This document shows, in pieces, positions 7,107 to 15,013 of a DNA stretch of 37,168 bases. Each line of letters starts with the position of its first letter. Within the stretch, counting starts at the first letter, position 1. The stretch is from Streptomyces purpureus. Its GTDB lineage: Bacteria > Actinomycetota > Actinomycetes > Streptomycetales > Streptomycetaceae. The notes below the pieces were generated by a model. That model was not told where the DNA came from. It was given only the letters and a program-made list of their open reading frames with translations, and did no database searches. The translations under genes and the position numbers were made by a program. The stretch spans positions 12,394 through 49,561 of the forward strand of contig NZ_BMQQ01000026.1 in assembly GCF_014648195.1 (NCBI RefSeq), given 5' to 3'.

Positions 7107-8336
7107 GTGCCGATTGTCGGGTTGACCGATGACGCGCACAACCGGAGGTGCCCCCTGTCCGCCGAGACCCTCGATCACGCGGCGTCCGCCGGCGCGCGGC
7201 CCGTCCCCCGCTGGCGGGCCGCGCTCCACCGGGCCGCCCCCGCACTCGGGCTGTTCGCCGCCGCGCGGCTCACCGGCATGGTCGCCCTGGCGGCCTGGGC
7301 CTGGCACGTCGGACGCTCGCCACGCGCGCTGCTCGCGACCTCCTGGGACTCCCTCTGGTACACCCGCATCGCCGCGCACGGCTACGGCCGGACGCTGTAC
7401 TGGCCGGACGGCATGGTCCAGTCCGATCTGGCGTTCTTCCCGCTCTACCCGGCGCTGGTGCGGGCCACGACCGCGCTGCTGCCGGTCGCGGGCGGGACGG
7501 CCGGTCTGGTGCTGTCCTGGGCCTCGGCGGGCGCCGCCGCCTGGGGGATCTACCTGATCGGCGAGCGGCTGCACGGCCGGGCCACGGCCACCGTGCTGGT
7601 CCTGCTGTGGGGCCTGCTGCCGCACTCGATCGTGCTGTCCATGGCGTACACCGAGCCGGTGATGACCGCCTTCGCCGCCTGGGCGCTGTACGCGGTACTC
7701 ACCCGGCGCTGGCTGTGGGCGGGCGCCCTGGCCGCGCTCGCGGGGCTCTCCCGGCCCAGCGGGATCGCGGTCGCGGCGGCGGTCCTCGCGGCGACCGCGT
7801 ACGAGCTCTGGCAGGGCCGGGGGCGCGGACGGCCGGGCCTGGCGGCCGTGTGGGCGGGGGCGGCGCTGGCCCCGCTGGGCTGGACCGGCTACGTCCTCTG
7901 GGTGGGCATGCGCACCGGCGACGTGCTCGGCGGCTACTTCGCCGTCCAGGAGGGCTGGTCGTCCCGGTTCGACCTGGGGATCGGCGCACTGCGGGTCGTA
8001 CGGACCGTGGTGACCGCGCCCACCCACTTCGGCTTCGGCATGGCGATGCTGATCACCGGCGCGGGCGTGCTGCTCTTCGCCCTGATGCTGCTGGACCGGC
8101 CGCCGCTGCCGCTGCTGGTCTACACGGCCGTGCTGGTTCTGATCACGGTCGGCGGGTCCGGCTTCTTCGAGTCGAAGCCGCGCTTCCTGCTTCCCGCCTT
8201 CCCGCTGCTGCTGCCCCTGGCCCGCGCACTGACGAAAGCCCGGCCGAGGGCCGCGATCGTGGTGGTCGCGGCGCTGGCCGGGCTGTCGTTCGGTTACGGG
8301 GTGTACGCGCTGACGCTCGCCCCGATGGCGCTGTGA
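7107..8336 (+). CDS. Multi-pass mannosyltransferase, PIG-V/GT-C type
   Basis: Up to 409 aa. The N-terminal end is uncertain: the open frame has an ATG at 7107 with no good ribosome site, whereas a CTG at 7155 has GGAGG at 7144-7148. After a short soluble stretch there are about nine or ten membrane segments. Just after the first is the motif SWDSLWYTRIAAHGYG, the WDxxWYxxIAxxGY signature of bacterial mannosyltransferase/PIG-V-like GT-C enzymes, whose Asp is in the catalytic loop. A later FFESKPRFLLPAFPLLLP segment is also typical (Lys-Pro-Arg-Phe). Likely role: polyprenyl-phosphomannose-dependent sugar transfer on the outer face of the membrane; the acceptor is unknown. It converges on the YbjN gene with only 12 bp between them. 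Confidence 0.8.
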   Translation: MPIVGLTDDAHNRRCPLSAETLDHAASAGARPVPRWRAALHRAAPALGLFAAARLTGMVALAAWAWHVGRSPRALLATSWDSLWYTRIAAHGYGRTLYWPDGMVQSDLAFFPLYPALVRATTALLPVAGGTAGLVLSWASAGAAAWGIYLIGERLHGRATATVLVLLWGLLPHSIVLSMAYTEPVMTAFAAWALYAVLTRRWLWAGALAALAGLSRPSGIAVAAAVLAATAYELWQGRGRGRPGLAAVWAGAALAPLGWTGYVLWVGMRTGDVLGGYFAVQEGWSSRFDLGIGALRVVRTVVTAPTHFGFGMAMLITGAGVLLFALMLLDRPPLPLLVYTAVLVLITVGGSGFFESKPRFLLPAFPLLLPLARALTKARPRAAIVVVAALAGLSFGYGVYALTLAPMAL

Positions 8337-8348
8337 GCCTTCGGGTCC

Positions 8349-8879
8349 CTAGACCTCGTCGGGCTTGTCGTCCTCGGACGTCTCCAGGCCGAACTGCTCG
8401 ACGAGCCACTTGTCGAACTCGATGGAGGCCCGCACCCAGCTGACCGTCGAGGAGACGAAGTGCTCCAGGGAGACGCCGGTGCCGATGAGCATCTGCGCCT
8501 CACCGATCAGCCGGAGGGTGGCGGAGCCGTCCTCGTCCTCGTGCAGGTGCGTGTAGACCTTGGGCCACAGGGTGCGGCGGTTCCAGTCGTCGATCGCGTC
8601 GAGGATCTTGACGCGGTCGTCGGCGGGGTGCGGACGGTCGTAGAACGTCCGCACCGAGAAGACCCGCTGGTCCTCCTCGCCACGGAACATGAAGTACGTC
8701 CGGAAGTCCTCCCACGGCGCCGCGAGGTCACCCTCGTCGTCGACGACGTACTTCAGCTCCATCTGCTCGAGCAGCTGCTTGACCAGGTCCTGGTCGGGGA
8801 CCACGGGGCCCGCCGGTCCTGCGGCCTGAGGCTGGGGCTGTCCCCCGAAATTCGGAATCGAGGACGGGTCGATGCTCAC
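8349..8879 (-). CDS. YbjN domain-containing protein
   Basis: 176 aa from a GTG at 8879 (SIDPSSIPNFGGQ follows), chosen because actinobacterial homologues begin this way and a purine-rich site precedes it; an upstream start at 8939 adds atypical residues. YbjN-type features are KQLLEQMELKYVVDDEGDL, YFMFRGEEDQRVFSVRTFY, DDWNRRTLWPKVY and the GEAQMLIGTGVSLEHFVSSTV helix. The fold resembles type III secretion chaperones. In actinobacteria the proteins are soluble, of unknown function, and often called sensory transduction regulators without direct proof. No operon partner is evident. Confidence 0.88.
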   Translation of the reverse strand: MSIDPSSIPNFGGQPQPQAAGPAGPVVPDQDLVKQLLEQMELKYVVDDEGDLAAPWEDFRTYFMFRGEEDQRVFSVRTFYDRPHPADDRVKILDAIDDWNRRTLWPKVYTHLHEDEDGSATLRLIGEAQMLIGTGVSLEHFVSSTVSWVRASIEFDKWLVEQFGLETSEDDKPDEV

Positions 8880-9042
8880 CGTGAATTTCCCTTCGTACGG
8901 TTCCTGCCATCCTCCCCCATCCCGGGCGGTCGGTGGCAAGCCCCGGCCTGTGCGATCCGCTGCGGGCTGACAGGATCTCGTTCCCCTGGCGGACGTGGCG
9001 GACGTCAGGGGAACGGGACCGCGCCGGGGCGCGGGCGGGGCG

Positions 9043-11628
9043 TCACCCCGCCGCGCCCACGATCAGGCCGTCCTCGAAACGGTCCACCCGGACCGTGTCG
9101 CCGTCCCTGACCTCGCCCGCGAGGATCTCCTTGGCCAGCCGGTCGCCGATCGCCGTCTGGATCAGGCGGCGCAGCGGCCGGGCGCCGTACGCCGGGTCGT
9201 TGCCCTCGTCGGCCAGCCAGGCCAGCGCCTCGGGCGTGACGTCGAGGTGGAGCCGGCGCTCGGCGAGCCGCTTGGCGAGCCGGTCGATCTGGAGGCGGGC
9301 GATGTCGGCCAGCTCGTCCTTCGAGAGGGCGGAGAAGACGACGAGGTCGTCCAGCCGGTTGAGGAACTCCGGCTTGAAGGAGGCCCGTACGACCTCCAGG
9401 ACCTGCTGCTTCTTCTCCTCCTCGCTGGTGAGCGGCTCGACGAGGAACTGGCTGCCGAGGTTCGAGGTGAGGACGAGGATGGTGTTGCGGAAGTCCACCG
9501 TCCGGCCCTGACCGTCCGTCAGCCGCCCGTCGTCCAGGACCTGCAGGAGGACGTCGAAGACCTCCGGGTGCGCCTTCTCCACCTCGTCGAGCAGCACGAC
9601 GCTGTACGGGCGCCGGCGCACGGCCTCGGTGAGCTGGCCGCCCTCCTCGTAGCCGACGTAGCCGGGCGGGGCGCCCACGAGCCGGGCGACGGAGTGCTTC
9701 TCGCCGTACTCGGACATGTCGATACGGACCATGGCCCGCTCGTCGTCGAAGAGGAAGTCGGCGAGCGCCTTGGCGAGCTCGGTCTTGCCGACACCGGTCG
9801 GACCGAGGAAGAGGAAGGAGCCGGTGGGCCGGTCCGGGTCGGCGATCCCGGCCCGGGTCCTGCGGACGGCGTCGGAGACGGCCCGTACGGCCTCGCCCTG
9901 GCCGATCAGGCGGCGGCCGAGCTCGTCCTCCATGCGCAGCAGCTTCTGCGTCTCGCCCTCCATGAGCCGCCCGGCGGGGATGCCGGTCCAGGCGCCCACG
10001 ACGTCGGCGATGTCGTCCGGGCCGACCTCCTCCTTGACCATGGTGTCCTTCGCGACCTCCTGCTCGGCCTCGGAGGCGGCCTCCAGCTCCCGCTCCAGGG
10101 CGGGGATCTCGCCGTAGAGCAGCTTCGAGGCGGCGTCGAAGTCGCCGTCGCGCTGGGCCCGCTCGGCCCGGCCGCGCAGGTCGTCGAGCCGTTCCTTCAG
10201 CTCACCGACGCGGTTGAGGGACTCCTTCTCCTTCTCCCAGCGGGCGGTCAGGCCGCGCAGCTCCTCCTCCCGGTCGGCGAGGTCGCGCCGGAGCTTGGCG
10301 AGGCGCTCCTTGCTGGCCTCGTCCGTCTCGTTCTTGAGCGCCAGCTCCTCCATGCGGAGCCGGTCGACGGAGCGCTGGAGCTCGTCGATCTCCAGCGGGG
10401 AGGAGTCGATCTCCATCCGGAGCCGGGAGGCGGCCTCGTCGACGAGGTCGATGGCCTTGTCCGGCAGGAAGCGGGAGGTGATGTAGCGGTCGGAGAGGGT
10501 CGCGGCGGCCACCAGGGCGGAGTCGGCGATCTGGACCTTGTGGTGGGCCTCGTAGCGGCCCTTGAGGCCGCGCAGGATCGCGATGGTGTCCTCGACGGTG
10601 GGCTCGGCGACCAGGACCTGCTGGAAGCGGCGCTCCAGGGCGGGGTCCTTCTCGATCCGCTCGCGGTACTCGTCGAGGGTGGTGGCGCCGACCATCCGCA
10701 GCTCGCCGCGGGCCAGCATCGGCTTGAGCATGTTGCCCGCGTCCATGGCGGAGTCGCCGCCGGCGCCCGCGCCGACGACGGTGTGCAGCTCGTCGATGAA
10801 GGTGATGATCTGCCCGTCGCTCTCCTTGATCTCGGAGAGGACGGTCTTGAGGCGCTCCTCGAACTCGCCGCGGTACTTGGCGCCCGCGACCATCGCGCCG
10901 AGGTCGAGGGCGACCAGGCGCTTGTTCTTCAGCGACTCGGGGACGTCGCCCTTCACGATCCGCTGGGCGAGGCCCTCGACGACGGCGGTCTTGCCGACGC
11001 CGGGCTCGCCGATGAGGACGGGGTTGTTCTTGGTGCGGCGCGACAGCACCTGCACGACACGGCGGATCTCGTGGTCCCGGCCGATGACCGGGTCCAGCCG
11101 GCCCTCACGGGCCGCGGCCGTGAAATCCGTACCGAACTTCTCCAGGGCCTTGTACTGGCCCTCCGGGTCGGGTGTGGTCACCCTGCGCCCTCCCCTGCTC
11201 TTCTCGAACGCGTCGAGCAGCCGCTCGGCCCGCGCCCCCTGCTGGGCGAGGACGTCGCCGGCCCGTCCGCCCTTGGCCGCGATCCCGATGAGCAGATGCT
11301 CGGTGGAGAGAAAGTCGTCGCCGAGCTCCTTGGCGCGCTTCCCGGCGTCGGCGACGACGGCGAGGAGGTCGCGGTCGGGCTGCGGCGGGGCGACGGTGGA
11401 GCCGGTCACCCGGGGCTGGGCGGCCAGCAGCCGCTCCGCCCCGGACCGTACCGCGGCCTGGTCGGCCTCGACGGCGGCGAGGAGATCGACGATGTTCTCG
11501 TTGTCCTGACCCGCCAGCAGCGCGAGGAGCAGATGGGCAGGGGTCAGATCGGGGTGTCCGTCGGACACGGCGCGGCTCGTCGCCGCGTTGAGCGCGTCCC
11601 GGCTCCTGTTGGTCAGCTCTGCGTCCAC
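9043..11628 (-). CDS. clpB: ATP-dependent disaggregase ClpB
   Basis: 861 aa from a GTG at 11628 with GGAGGAG upstream; this gives the standard ClpB N terminus (DAELTNRSRDALNAA). Order of parts: Clp-N repeats (~1-145), first AAA+ domain with Walker A GEPGVGKT near residue 205 and the FIDELHTVVGAG Walker B, the coiled-coil middle domain (~400-520, rich in Glu/Arg/Leu), second AAA+ domain with GPTGVGKT and VVLLDEVEKAHP, and a ClpB-type C-terminal domain. It pulls polypeptides out of aggregates together with DnaK/DnaJ/GrpE. An HspR operator lies at 11725-11745, matching the known HspR control of clpB in Streptomyces. It is divergent from the 11784 gene. Confidence 0.97.
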   Translation of the reverse strand: MDAELTNRSRDALNAATSRAVSDGHPDLTPAHLLLALLAGQDNENIVDLLAAVEADQAAVRSGAERLLAAQPRVTGSTVAPPQPDRDLLAVVADAGKRAKELGDDFLSTEHLLIGIAAKGGRAGDVLAQQGARAERLLDAFEKSRGGRRVTTPDPEGQYKALEKFGTDFTAAAREGRLDPVIGRDHEIRRVVQVLSRRTKNNPVLIGEPGVGKTAVVEGLAQRIVKGDVPESLKNKRLVALDLGAMVAGAKYRGEFEERLKTVLSEIKESDGQIITFIDELHTVVGAGAGGDSAMDAGNMLKPMLARGELRMVGATTLDEYRERIEKDPALERRFQQVLVAEPTVEDTIAILRGLKGRYEAHHKVQIADSALVAAATLSDRYITSRFLPDKAIDLVDEAASRLRMEIDSSPLEIDELQRSVDRLRMEELALKNETDEASKERLAKLRRDLADREEELRGLTARWEKEKESLNRVGELKERLDDLRGRAERAQRDGDFDAASKLLYGEIPALERELEAASEAEQEVAKDTMVKEEVGPDDIADVVGAWTGIPAGRLMEGETQKLLRMEDELGRRLIGQGEAVRAVSDAVRRTRAGIADPDRPTGSFLFLGPTGVGKTELAKALADFLFDDERAMVRIDMSEYGEKHSVARLVGAPPGYVGYEEGGQLTEAVRRRPYSVVLLDEVEKAHPEVFDVLLQVLDDGRLTDGQGRTVDFRNTILVLTSNLGSQFLVEPLTSEEEKKQQVLEVVRASFKPEFLNRLDDLVVFSALSKDELADIARLQIDRLAKRLAERRLHLDVTPEALAWLADEGNDPAYGARPLRRLIQTAIGDRLAKEILAGEVRDGDTVRVDRFEDGLIVGAAG

Positions 11629-11724
11629 GTGCGCGGTCTCCTCCTCGTGACCCGGCCTCTGCTCGGCCCTTCGGCGTGCCCTCGGCACGCTCTCAGCATG
11701 TCTGACTCATCCAACGTACACAAA

Positions 11725-11745
11725 GTTGAGTCCATTCCGCTCAAG
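11725..11745. promoter_or_regulatory. HAIR operator for HspR upstream of clpB
   Basis: GTTGAGT-N7-GCTCAAG differs from the HAIR consensus CTTGAGT-N7-ACTCAAG at one base in each arm, with the exact 7-bp spacer. It lies 97 bp upstream of the clpB start and 38 bp upstream of the divergent oxidoreductase start. HspR binding here would repress clpB and might also affect the divergent gene. HspR-HAIR control of clpB is established in Streptomyces; this particular site is inferred from sequence. Confidence 0.85.
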
Positions 11746-11783
11746 GTGTCGGAGGACGCCCTCCCGCGGGTAGGTTCCGGCCC

Positions 11784-12197
11784 ATGGCCATCGACCCACG
11801 GAACCCGGACGACTCGTACCTCAGCTTCTGGCGGGAGTACCACATGTGCACGCTGACCACACCACGGCCGGACGGCAGTCCGCACGTGGTGGCGGTGGGC
11901 GTGACCTACGACCCCGAGGGCGGCGAGAAGGGCATCGCCCGGGTGATCACCAACAAGCACAGCCACAAGGTCGCCAACGTCCTGGCGGCCGGCCCGGACG
12001 GGGCACGGGTCGCGGTCTGCCAGGTGGACAAGGGCCGCTGGGCGACGCTCGAGGGCGTGGCGAGGATCCGTACGGAGGCCGAGGCCGTCGCGGACGCGGT
12101 GGAGCGTTACGCGGCCCGCTACGGCCGCACGCCGGCGCCCAACCCGGACCGGGTGGTCATCGAGATCGCGCTCACGCGGGCGATGGGACGGGCCTGA
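11784..12197 (+). CDS. PPOX-class F420-dependent oxidoreductase
   Basis: 137-aa split-barrel flavin/deazaflavin-binding protein of the pyridoxamine 5'-phosphate oxidase-like family. It begins with MAIDPRNPDDSYLSFWREYHMCTLTTPRPDGSPHV-type sequence (strands 1-3 of the barrel) and continues with RVITNKHSHKVANVLA, which matches the TxxxxKxxNL cofactor-binding segment of actinobacterial F420-dependent members, then VCQVDKGRWATLEG. The substrate is unknown. It is divergent from clpB with an HspR operator between them, so heat-shock regulation is possible. The hairpin at 12221-12265 ends its transcript. Confidence 0.88.
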   Translation: MAIDPRNPDDSYLSFWREYHMCTLTTPRPDGSPHVVAVGVTYDPEGGEKGIARVITNKHSHKVANVLAAGPDGARVAVCQVDKGRWATLEGVARIRTEAEAVADAVERYAARYGRTPAPNPDRVVIEIALTRAMGRA

Positions 12198-12220
12198 CCG
12201 GAGCGGGCGTACGGAGACAG

Positions 12221-12265
12221 CACAGCGGCGCCATCGTGTTTCAGGTCCACGATGGCGCCGCTGTG
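12221..12265. terminator. Bidirectional terminator hairpin, 18-bp perfect stem
   Basis: 12221-12238 pairs perfectly with 12248-12265 across a 9-nt loop. It sits between the convergent F420-type gene (ends 12197) and the Rieske-like gene (ends 12308), so it can terminate both. Confidence 0.9.
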
Positions 12266-12307
12266 TGGGGGAAGCACCTGAGCGATTTACAACGACGGGG
12301 GAACCGC

Positions 12308-12625
12308 TCAGGCACTGCGGGGGGTGGCGGTGGTGGTCTCGGGCTCGACCAGCTGGTGGTCGCGCTGGTCAAGGTTGACGAAGATCATGCCGTACCGGAT
12401 GGCGCAGCGAACGGGCTGAGGCGCCCCGCGGGGCCGCCTCAGACACCGGTAGGCACGAACGTCCTCGTCCTGTTCACGGGCAACGATGATCGGCTCGCCG
12501 AAGAGGGTGACCATCAACGAGTCGCCACTGTGCGGAATCGCGGTGACGAGATCGATGAAGTGCCACCCGGACCGGTAGGCCGAAGCCATCTCACGCCGGA
12601 AGCGCGAGTCGTCGGGAACGTTCAT
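12308..12625 (-). CDS. Rieske-oxygenase-like small protein lacking cluster ligands
   Basis: 105 aa. Residues ~8-70 resemble the start of a Rieske domain of aromatic-ring hydroxylating oxygenases (FRREMASAYRSGWHF, IPHSGD, LFGEPIIVAREQDEDVRAY). Where such proteins have the first ligand pair CxHRG, this one has CLRRPRG, so the His is gone. The CxxHGW ligand segment is missing, and the chain jumps to the conserved GMIFVNLD element. It therefore should not bind a [2Fe-2S] cluster and has no catalytic domain. The start overlaps the stop of the DPGWS peptide gene (ATGA at 12622-12625), indicating translational coupling and a shared role. Function unknown. The degenerate-Rieske assignment is my reading of the sequence, without a search. 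Confidence 0.7.
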   Translation of the reverse strand: MNVPDDSRFRREMASAYRSGWHFIDLVTAIPHSGDSLMVTLFGEPIIVAREQDEDVRAYRCLRRPRGAPQPVRCAIRYGMIFVNLDQRDHQLVEPETTTATPRSA

Positions 12626-12840
12626 GCGCCCACGGAAGACCAGCCGGGGTCGCTTTTCAGCGCGACCGACGCGTCGGGGGTTACGTCGGGGGCGAACGAC
12701 CAGCCGGGGTCATGCGGCGCGGTCGCGGCGTTTGCGGGTGCTACCGACCAACCGGGATCCTCGACCGCCCCCAGAATCCCCCCCGCGGCAGCCGCGACGA
12801 AAGCGGCAGCGGCCACTGCGCGTATGAGTTTCTTCGTCAT
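12622..12840 (-). CDS. Secreted peptide precursor with three DPGWS repeats
   Basis: 72 aa from the ATG at 12840, preferred over the GTG one codon earlier because GAGG lies nine bases upstream. Residues 1-26 are a classical Sec signal peptide (MTKKLIR then an Ala/Val/Phe-rich core ending GGILGAV). The remaining 46 residues carry three DPGWS pentapeptides at 28-32, 44-48 and 64-68, the first two followed by V/F-A-P. The repeats are visible in DNA at 12638-12651, 12698-12711 and 12746-12759. The stop overlaps the start of the Rieske-like gene. A LuxR-type regulator is divergent. The pattern fits a processed secreted peptide or a repeat-core RiPP-like precursor. No modification enzyme is adjacent, and I do not recognise a named family. 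Confidence 0.72.
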   Translation of the reverse strand: MTKKLIRAVAAAAFVAAAAGGILGAVEDPGWSVAPANAATAPHDPGWSFAPDVTPDASVALKSDPGWSSVGA

Positions 12841-12896
12841 CACCGAGCAACCTCACTTGAAGGCAACGTCTCTTTCCAACCCCCGCGGCAACGACG

Positions 12897-12932
12897 ATGG
12901 CTTACTCTCTCCGCTTCCACCACCTAAGCCAT
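12897..12932. promoter_or_regulatory. Inverted repeat between the peptide gene and the LuxR-type regulator
   Basis: ATGGCTTA (12897-12904) and TAAGCCAT (12925-12932) form a perfect 8-bp inverted repeat separated by 20 bp. It lies in the divergent intergenic space, 57 bp upstream of the peptide start and 40 bp before the regulator start. It is a candidate operator for the regulator; this role is inferred from position only. Confidence 0.45.
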
Positions 12933-12972
12933 GCATCATGTTCCTGAGATGCAGGAGCCTGGGGGTGTACAT

Positions 12973-13953
12973 ATGCAGAAAAAACCGGACCAACCCGGGC
13001 ACCCGCATTCGCATGCCGAACTGTGCAAGGAGGGGGCGGAGCTCTATGCCGGAGCGTTGCGCACCGGACGAATAGCCCGGTCAGAGGCGGCGAAGGCGCC
13101 GTGTCTGCTCGATCTGTCGCTGCTTCACCCCGACCCGGACGACGCGCAGTGGCTGCGCCCGGTTCCCCCCTCGGCGGCCCTCGCGCAATTGCTGCAACCG
13201 ATCGAGCGGGAGATCCTGGAGCGCAGACGGCTCACCGTCGAACTCTCCGACGCGTTCGAGCCATTCATGGCCATCAGCGCCCAGGATCCGCCCACCACAC
13301 ACGCCATCACGGTCCTCGAAGGCATCAGCAGGATCAACACCACCCTGGACCGGGTGGTCGCGGGCTGTTCACAGGAGCTGCTGACCGTCCAGCCCGGCGG
13401 CGGCCGCCCCGCCCACGCGCTGAGCGAGGCCCTACGCCGCGTCAGACCCCTGCTGGGCCGCGGCATTCGCATGCGCACGCTCTACCAGCACACGGCCCGC
13501 CACACCGAACTCACCCTCGCCTACCTCGAACACGTCGGCCCCGAGGTCCAGGTCCGCACCCTGGAAGAGATCATCGACCGGCTCATCATCGTGGACCGCG
13601 AGGTCGCCTTCATCCCCGCCCGGCGCGACCGCCAGGTCGCCCTTGAGCTGCGCCACCCCGGCCTCGTCGAGTACCTCGTCGGCGTCTTCGACCAGTTCTG
13701 GCAGGTGGCCGTGCCGATCAAGGAGGAGATCCCCTACGATCTGCGCTCCGACGGCATCAGCGGCATCCAGCGCTCCATCGCCAAGCTGCTCGTCGAGGGC
13801 CATGTCGACGAGGCCATCGCCCGCCGGCTCGGCATGAACGTCCGCACCTGCCGCGCCCACATCGCCAAGCTCGCCTCCGCCCTCGGCAGCGGCAGCCGCG
13901 CCCAGCTCGGCTATCTCATCGCACAGTCCGGCATCCTGGAGCAGGATCACTGA
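12973..13953 (+). CDS. LuxR-type regulator with TrmB/PLD-like sensor region
   Basis: 326 aa from the ATG at 12973 with GGGGG upstream at ordinary spacing; the earlier ATG at 12931 lies inside the inverted repeat and lacks a ribosome site. The N-terminal half contains a helical segment (REILERRRLTVELSDAFEPF). The middle (~155-240) matches the effector region common to actinobacterial LuxR proteins with a TrmB/phospholipase-D-like fold (RTLYQHTARH, VRTLEEIIDRLIIVDREVAFIP). The C-terminal ~60 residues form a LuxR helix-turn-helix (KLLVEGHVDEAIARRLGMNVRTCRAHIAKL; turn near 290). It is divergent from the DPGWS peptide gene and likely controls it; the ligand is unknown. The next gene begins 2 bp after its stop. 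Confidence 0.82.
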   Translation: MQKKPDQPGHPHSHAELCKEGAELYAGALRTGRIARSEAAKAPCLLDLSLLHPDPDDAQWLRPVPPSAALAQLLQPIEREILERRRLTVELSDAFEPFMAISAQDPPTTHAITVLEGISRINTTLDRVVAGCSQELLTVQPGGGRPAHALSEALRRVRPLLGRGIRMRTLYQHTARHTELTLAYLEHVGPEVQVRTLEEIIDRLIIVDREVAFIPARRDRQVALELRHPGLVEYLVGVFDQFWQVAVPIKEEIPYDLRSDGISGIQRSIAKLLVEGHVDEAIARRLGMNVRTCRAHIAKLASALGSGSRAQLGYLIAQSGILEQDH

Positions 13954-13955
13954 TC

Positions 13956-14456
13956 ATGAACGACCACCTTCCCGGCCCGCCCCACATCCGGCTCGACCCG
14001 CGGGCCGGCACCCTCGACGTGTCCGGCCCCGGCCTGCCCGCCGTCCGGCTGGAACGCGCCGACGGCGCCGAGGGGGCCAAGATCGACGAGCACGTACCGA
14101 TCGGCACCCGCGAGGCGGCCCGGCTCACCCTCACCGTGGACGGCGCCCCCGCGAGGATGCGCCCCGCCAAGGGCCGTATCTCCCGCAGGTCCTACCGCGT
14201 CGACGCCAAGGTCGGCGGCGCCCGCTACCGCCTCGTGCCCTGCTCGTACGGCGACAGCAAGCTGCTGAAGAACGGCCGCAAGCTCGGCGAGCTCGACTCC
14301 ACCGGCGACGGCAAGGTCGCCGCCGACTGGGACGAGAACGCGAAGGTCCTCGCCCAGGACGTCGCCGTCGGCACGGCCCTCGCCGCCGCCTTCGGCACCG
14401 GCGCCTCGCCCTGGTGGGAGACCACGCTCGACGTCATCTCCGAGCTGATCCCCTGA
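13956..14456 (+). CDS. Hypothetical protein downstream of the LuxR-type regulator
   Basis: 166 aa, rich in beta-type sequence, with no signal peptide or membrane helix. Notable stretches are RLDPRAGTLDVSGPGLPAVRLERADG, a basic patch (MRPAKGRISRRSYRVDAK), and a C-terminal segment (ALAAAFGTGASPWWETTLDVISELIP). It begins 2 bp after the regulator's stop, so the two are almost certainly cotranscribed and translationally coupled. I do not recognise a domain. Context ties it to the regulator-peptide locus or to the neighbouring hspR operon, from which it is separated by a terminator. Confidence 0.75.
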   Translation: MNDHLPGPPHIRLDPRAGTLDVSGPGLPAVRLERADGAEGAKIDEHVPIGTREAARLTLTVDGAPARMRPAKGRISRRSYRVDAKVGGARYRLVPCSYGDSKLLKNGRKLGELDSTGDGKVAADWDENAKVLAQDVAVGTALAAAFGTGASPWWETTLDVISELIP

Positions 14457-14472
14457 CGCACGACGCACACGA

Positions 14473-14515
14473 CGAAGCCCCCTCCGCCGGAAGACCGGAA
14501 CGAAAGGGGGCTTCG
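14473..14515. terminator. Terminator hairpin between convergent transcripts
   Basis: 14473-14483 pairs perfectly with 14505-14515 (11 bp). It lies between the hypothetical gene ending at 14456 and hspR ending at 14557, and can serve both strands. Confidence 0.85.
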
Positions 14516-14556
14516 CCATGACAGCCTGGTCATGACAGCTCGTCATGACCCGGGGA

Positions 14557-15009
14557 CTACTCGCCGCGCTTGGGACGCCAGACCACCAGCGCGCTCGCCT
14601 GCTGCACATCCGTGTACGGCACCAGATCGCGCCGGTACGAGGCGTGCACCTGCGCCTCGCGCTGACGCAGCGTCGCCGCCGCGCCCTCGACCGCCGCCGA
14701 CAGCTCGGCCACCCGCGACTGGAGCGCCGCGACCTGGTTCTCCAGCTCGATGATGCGCTTGATGCCCGCCAGGTTGATGCCCTCGTCCTGGGACAGCGCC
14801 TGCACCTGCCGGAGCAGATCGATGTCCCTGGCCGAGTAGCGCCGGCCGCGCCCGGCCGTGCGGTCCGGGGAGACCAGGCCGAGGCGGTCGTACTGCCGGA
14901 GCGTCTGCGGGTGCAGGCCGGAGAGCTGGGCCGCCACCGAGATCACGTACACCGGCGTCTCGTCGGTCAGTTCATACGGATTACGGCTGCGCCCTGGTCG
15001 GCTGTCCAT
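14557..15009 (-). CDS. hspR: Heat-shock repressor HspR (MerR family)
   Basis: 150 aa. The MerR-type winged helix begins near residue 20 (VYVISVAAQLSGLHPQTLRQYDRLGLVSP), followed by the GRGRRYSARDIDLLRQVQALS wing and a coiled coil (IKRIIELENQVAALQSRVAELSAAVE). HspR binds HAIR inverted repeats and, with DnaK as corepressor, shuts off the dnaK operon and clpB when chaperone is plentiful; this is established in Streptomyces. It is the last gene of the dnaK-grpE-dnaJ-hspR operon, 4 bp after dnaJ. Operators are visible at 18735, 18787 and 11725. Confidence 0.97.
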   Translation of the reverse strand: MDSRPGRSRNPYELTDETPVYVISVAAQLSGLHPQTLRQYDRLGLVSPDRTAGRGRRYSARDIDLLRQVQALSQDEGINLAGIKRIIELENQVAALQSRVAELSAAVEGAAATLRQREAQVHASYRRDLVPYTDVQQASALVVWRPKRGE

Positions 15010-15013
15010 GACG

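Noticed and set aside
8995..11856. A plus-strand open frame of about 950 codons opposite clpB
   Set aside because: It is the antisense shadow of clpB, lacking any recognisable domain, with the Leu/Gly/Asp/Val bias typical of such shadows.
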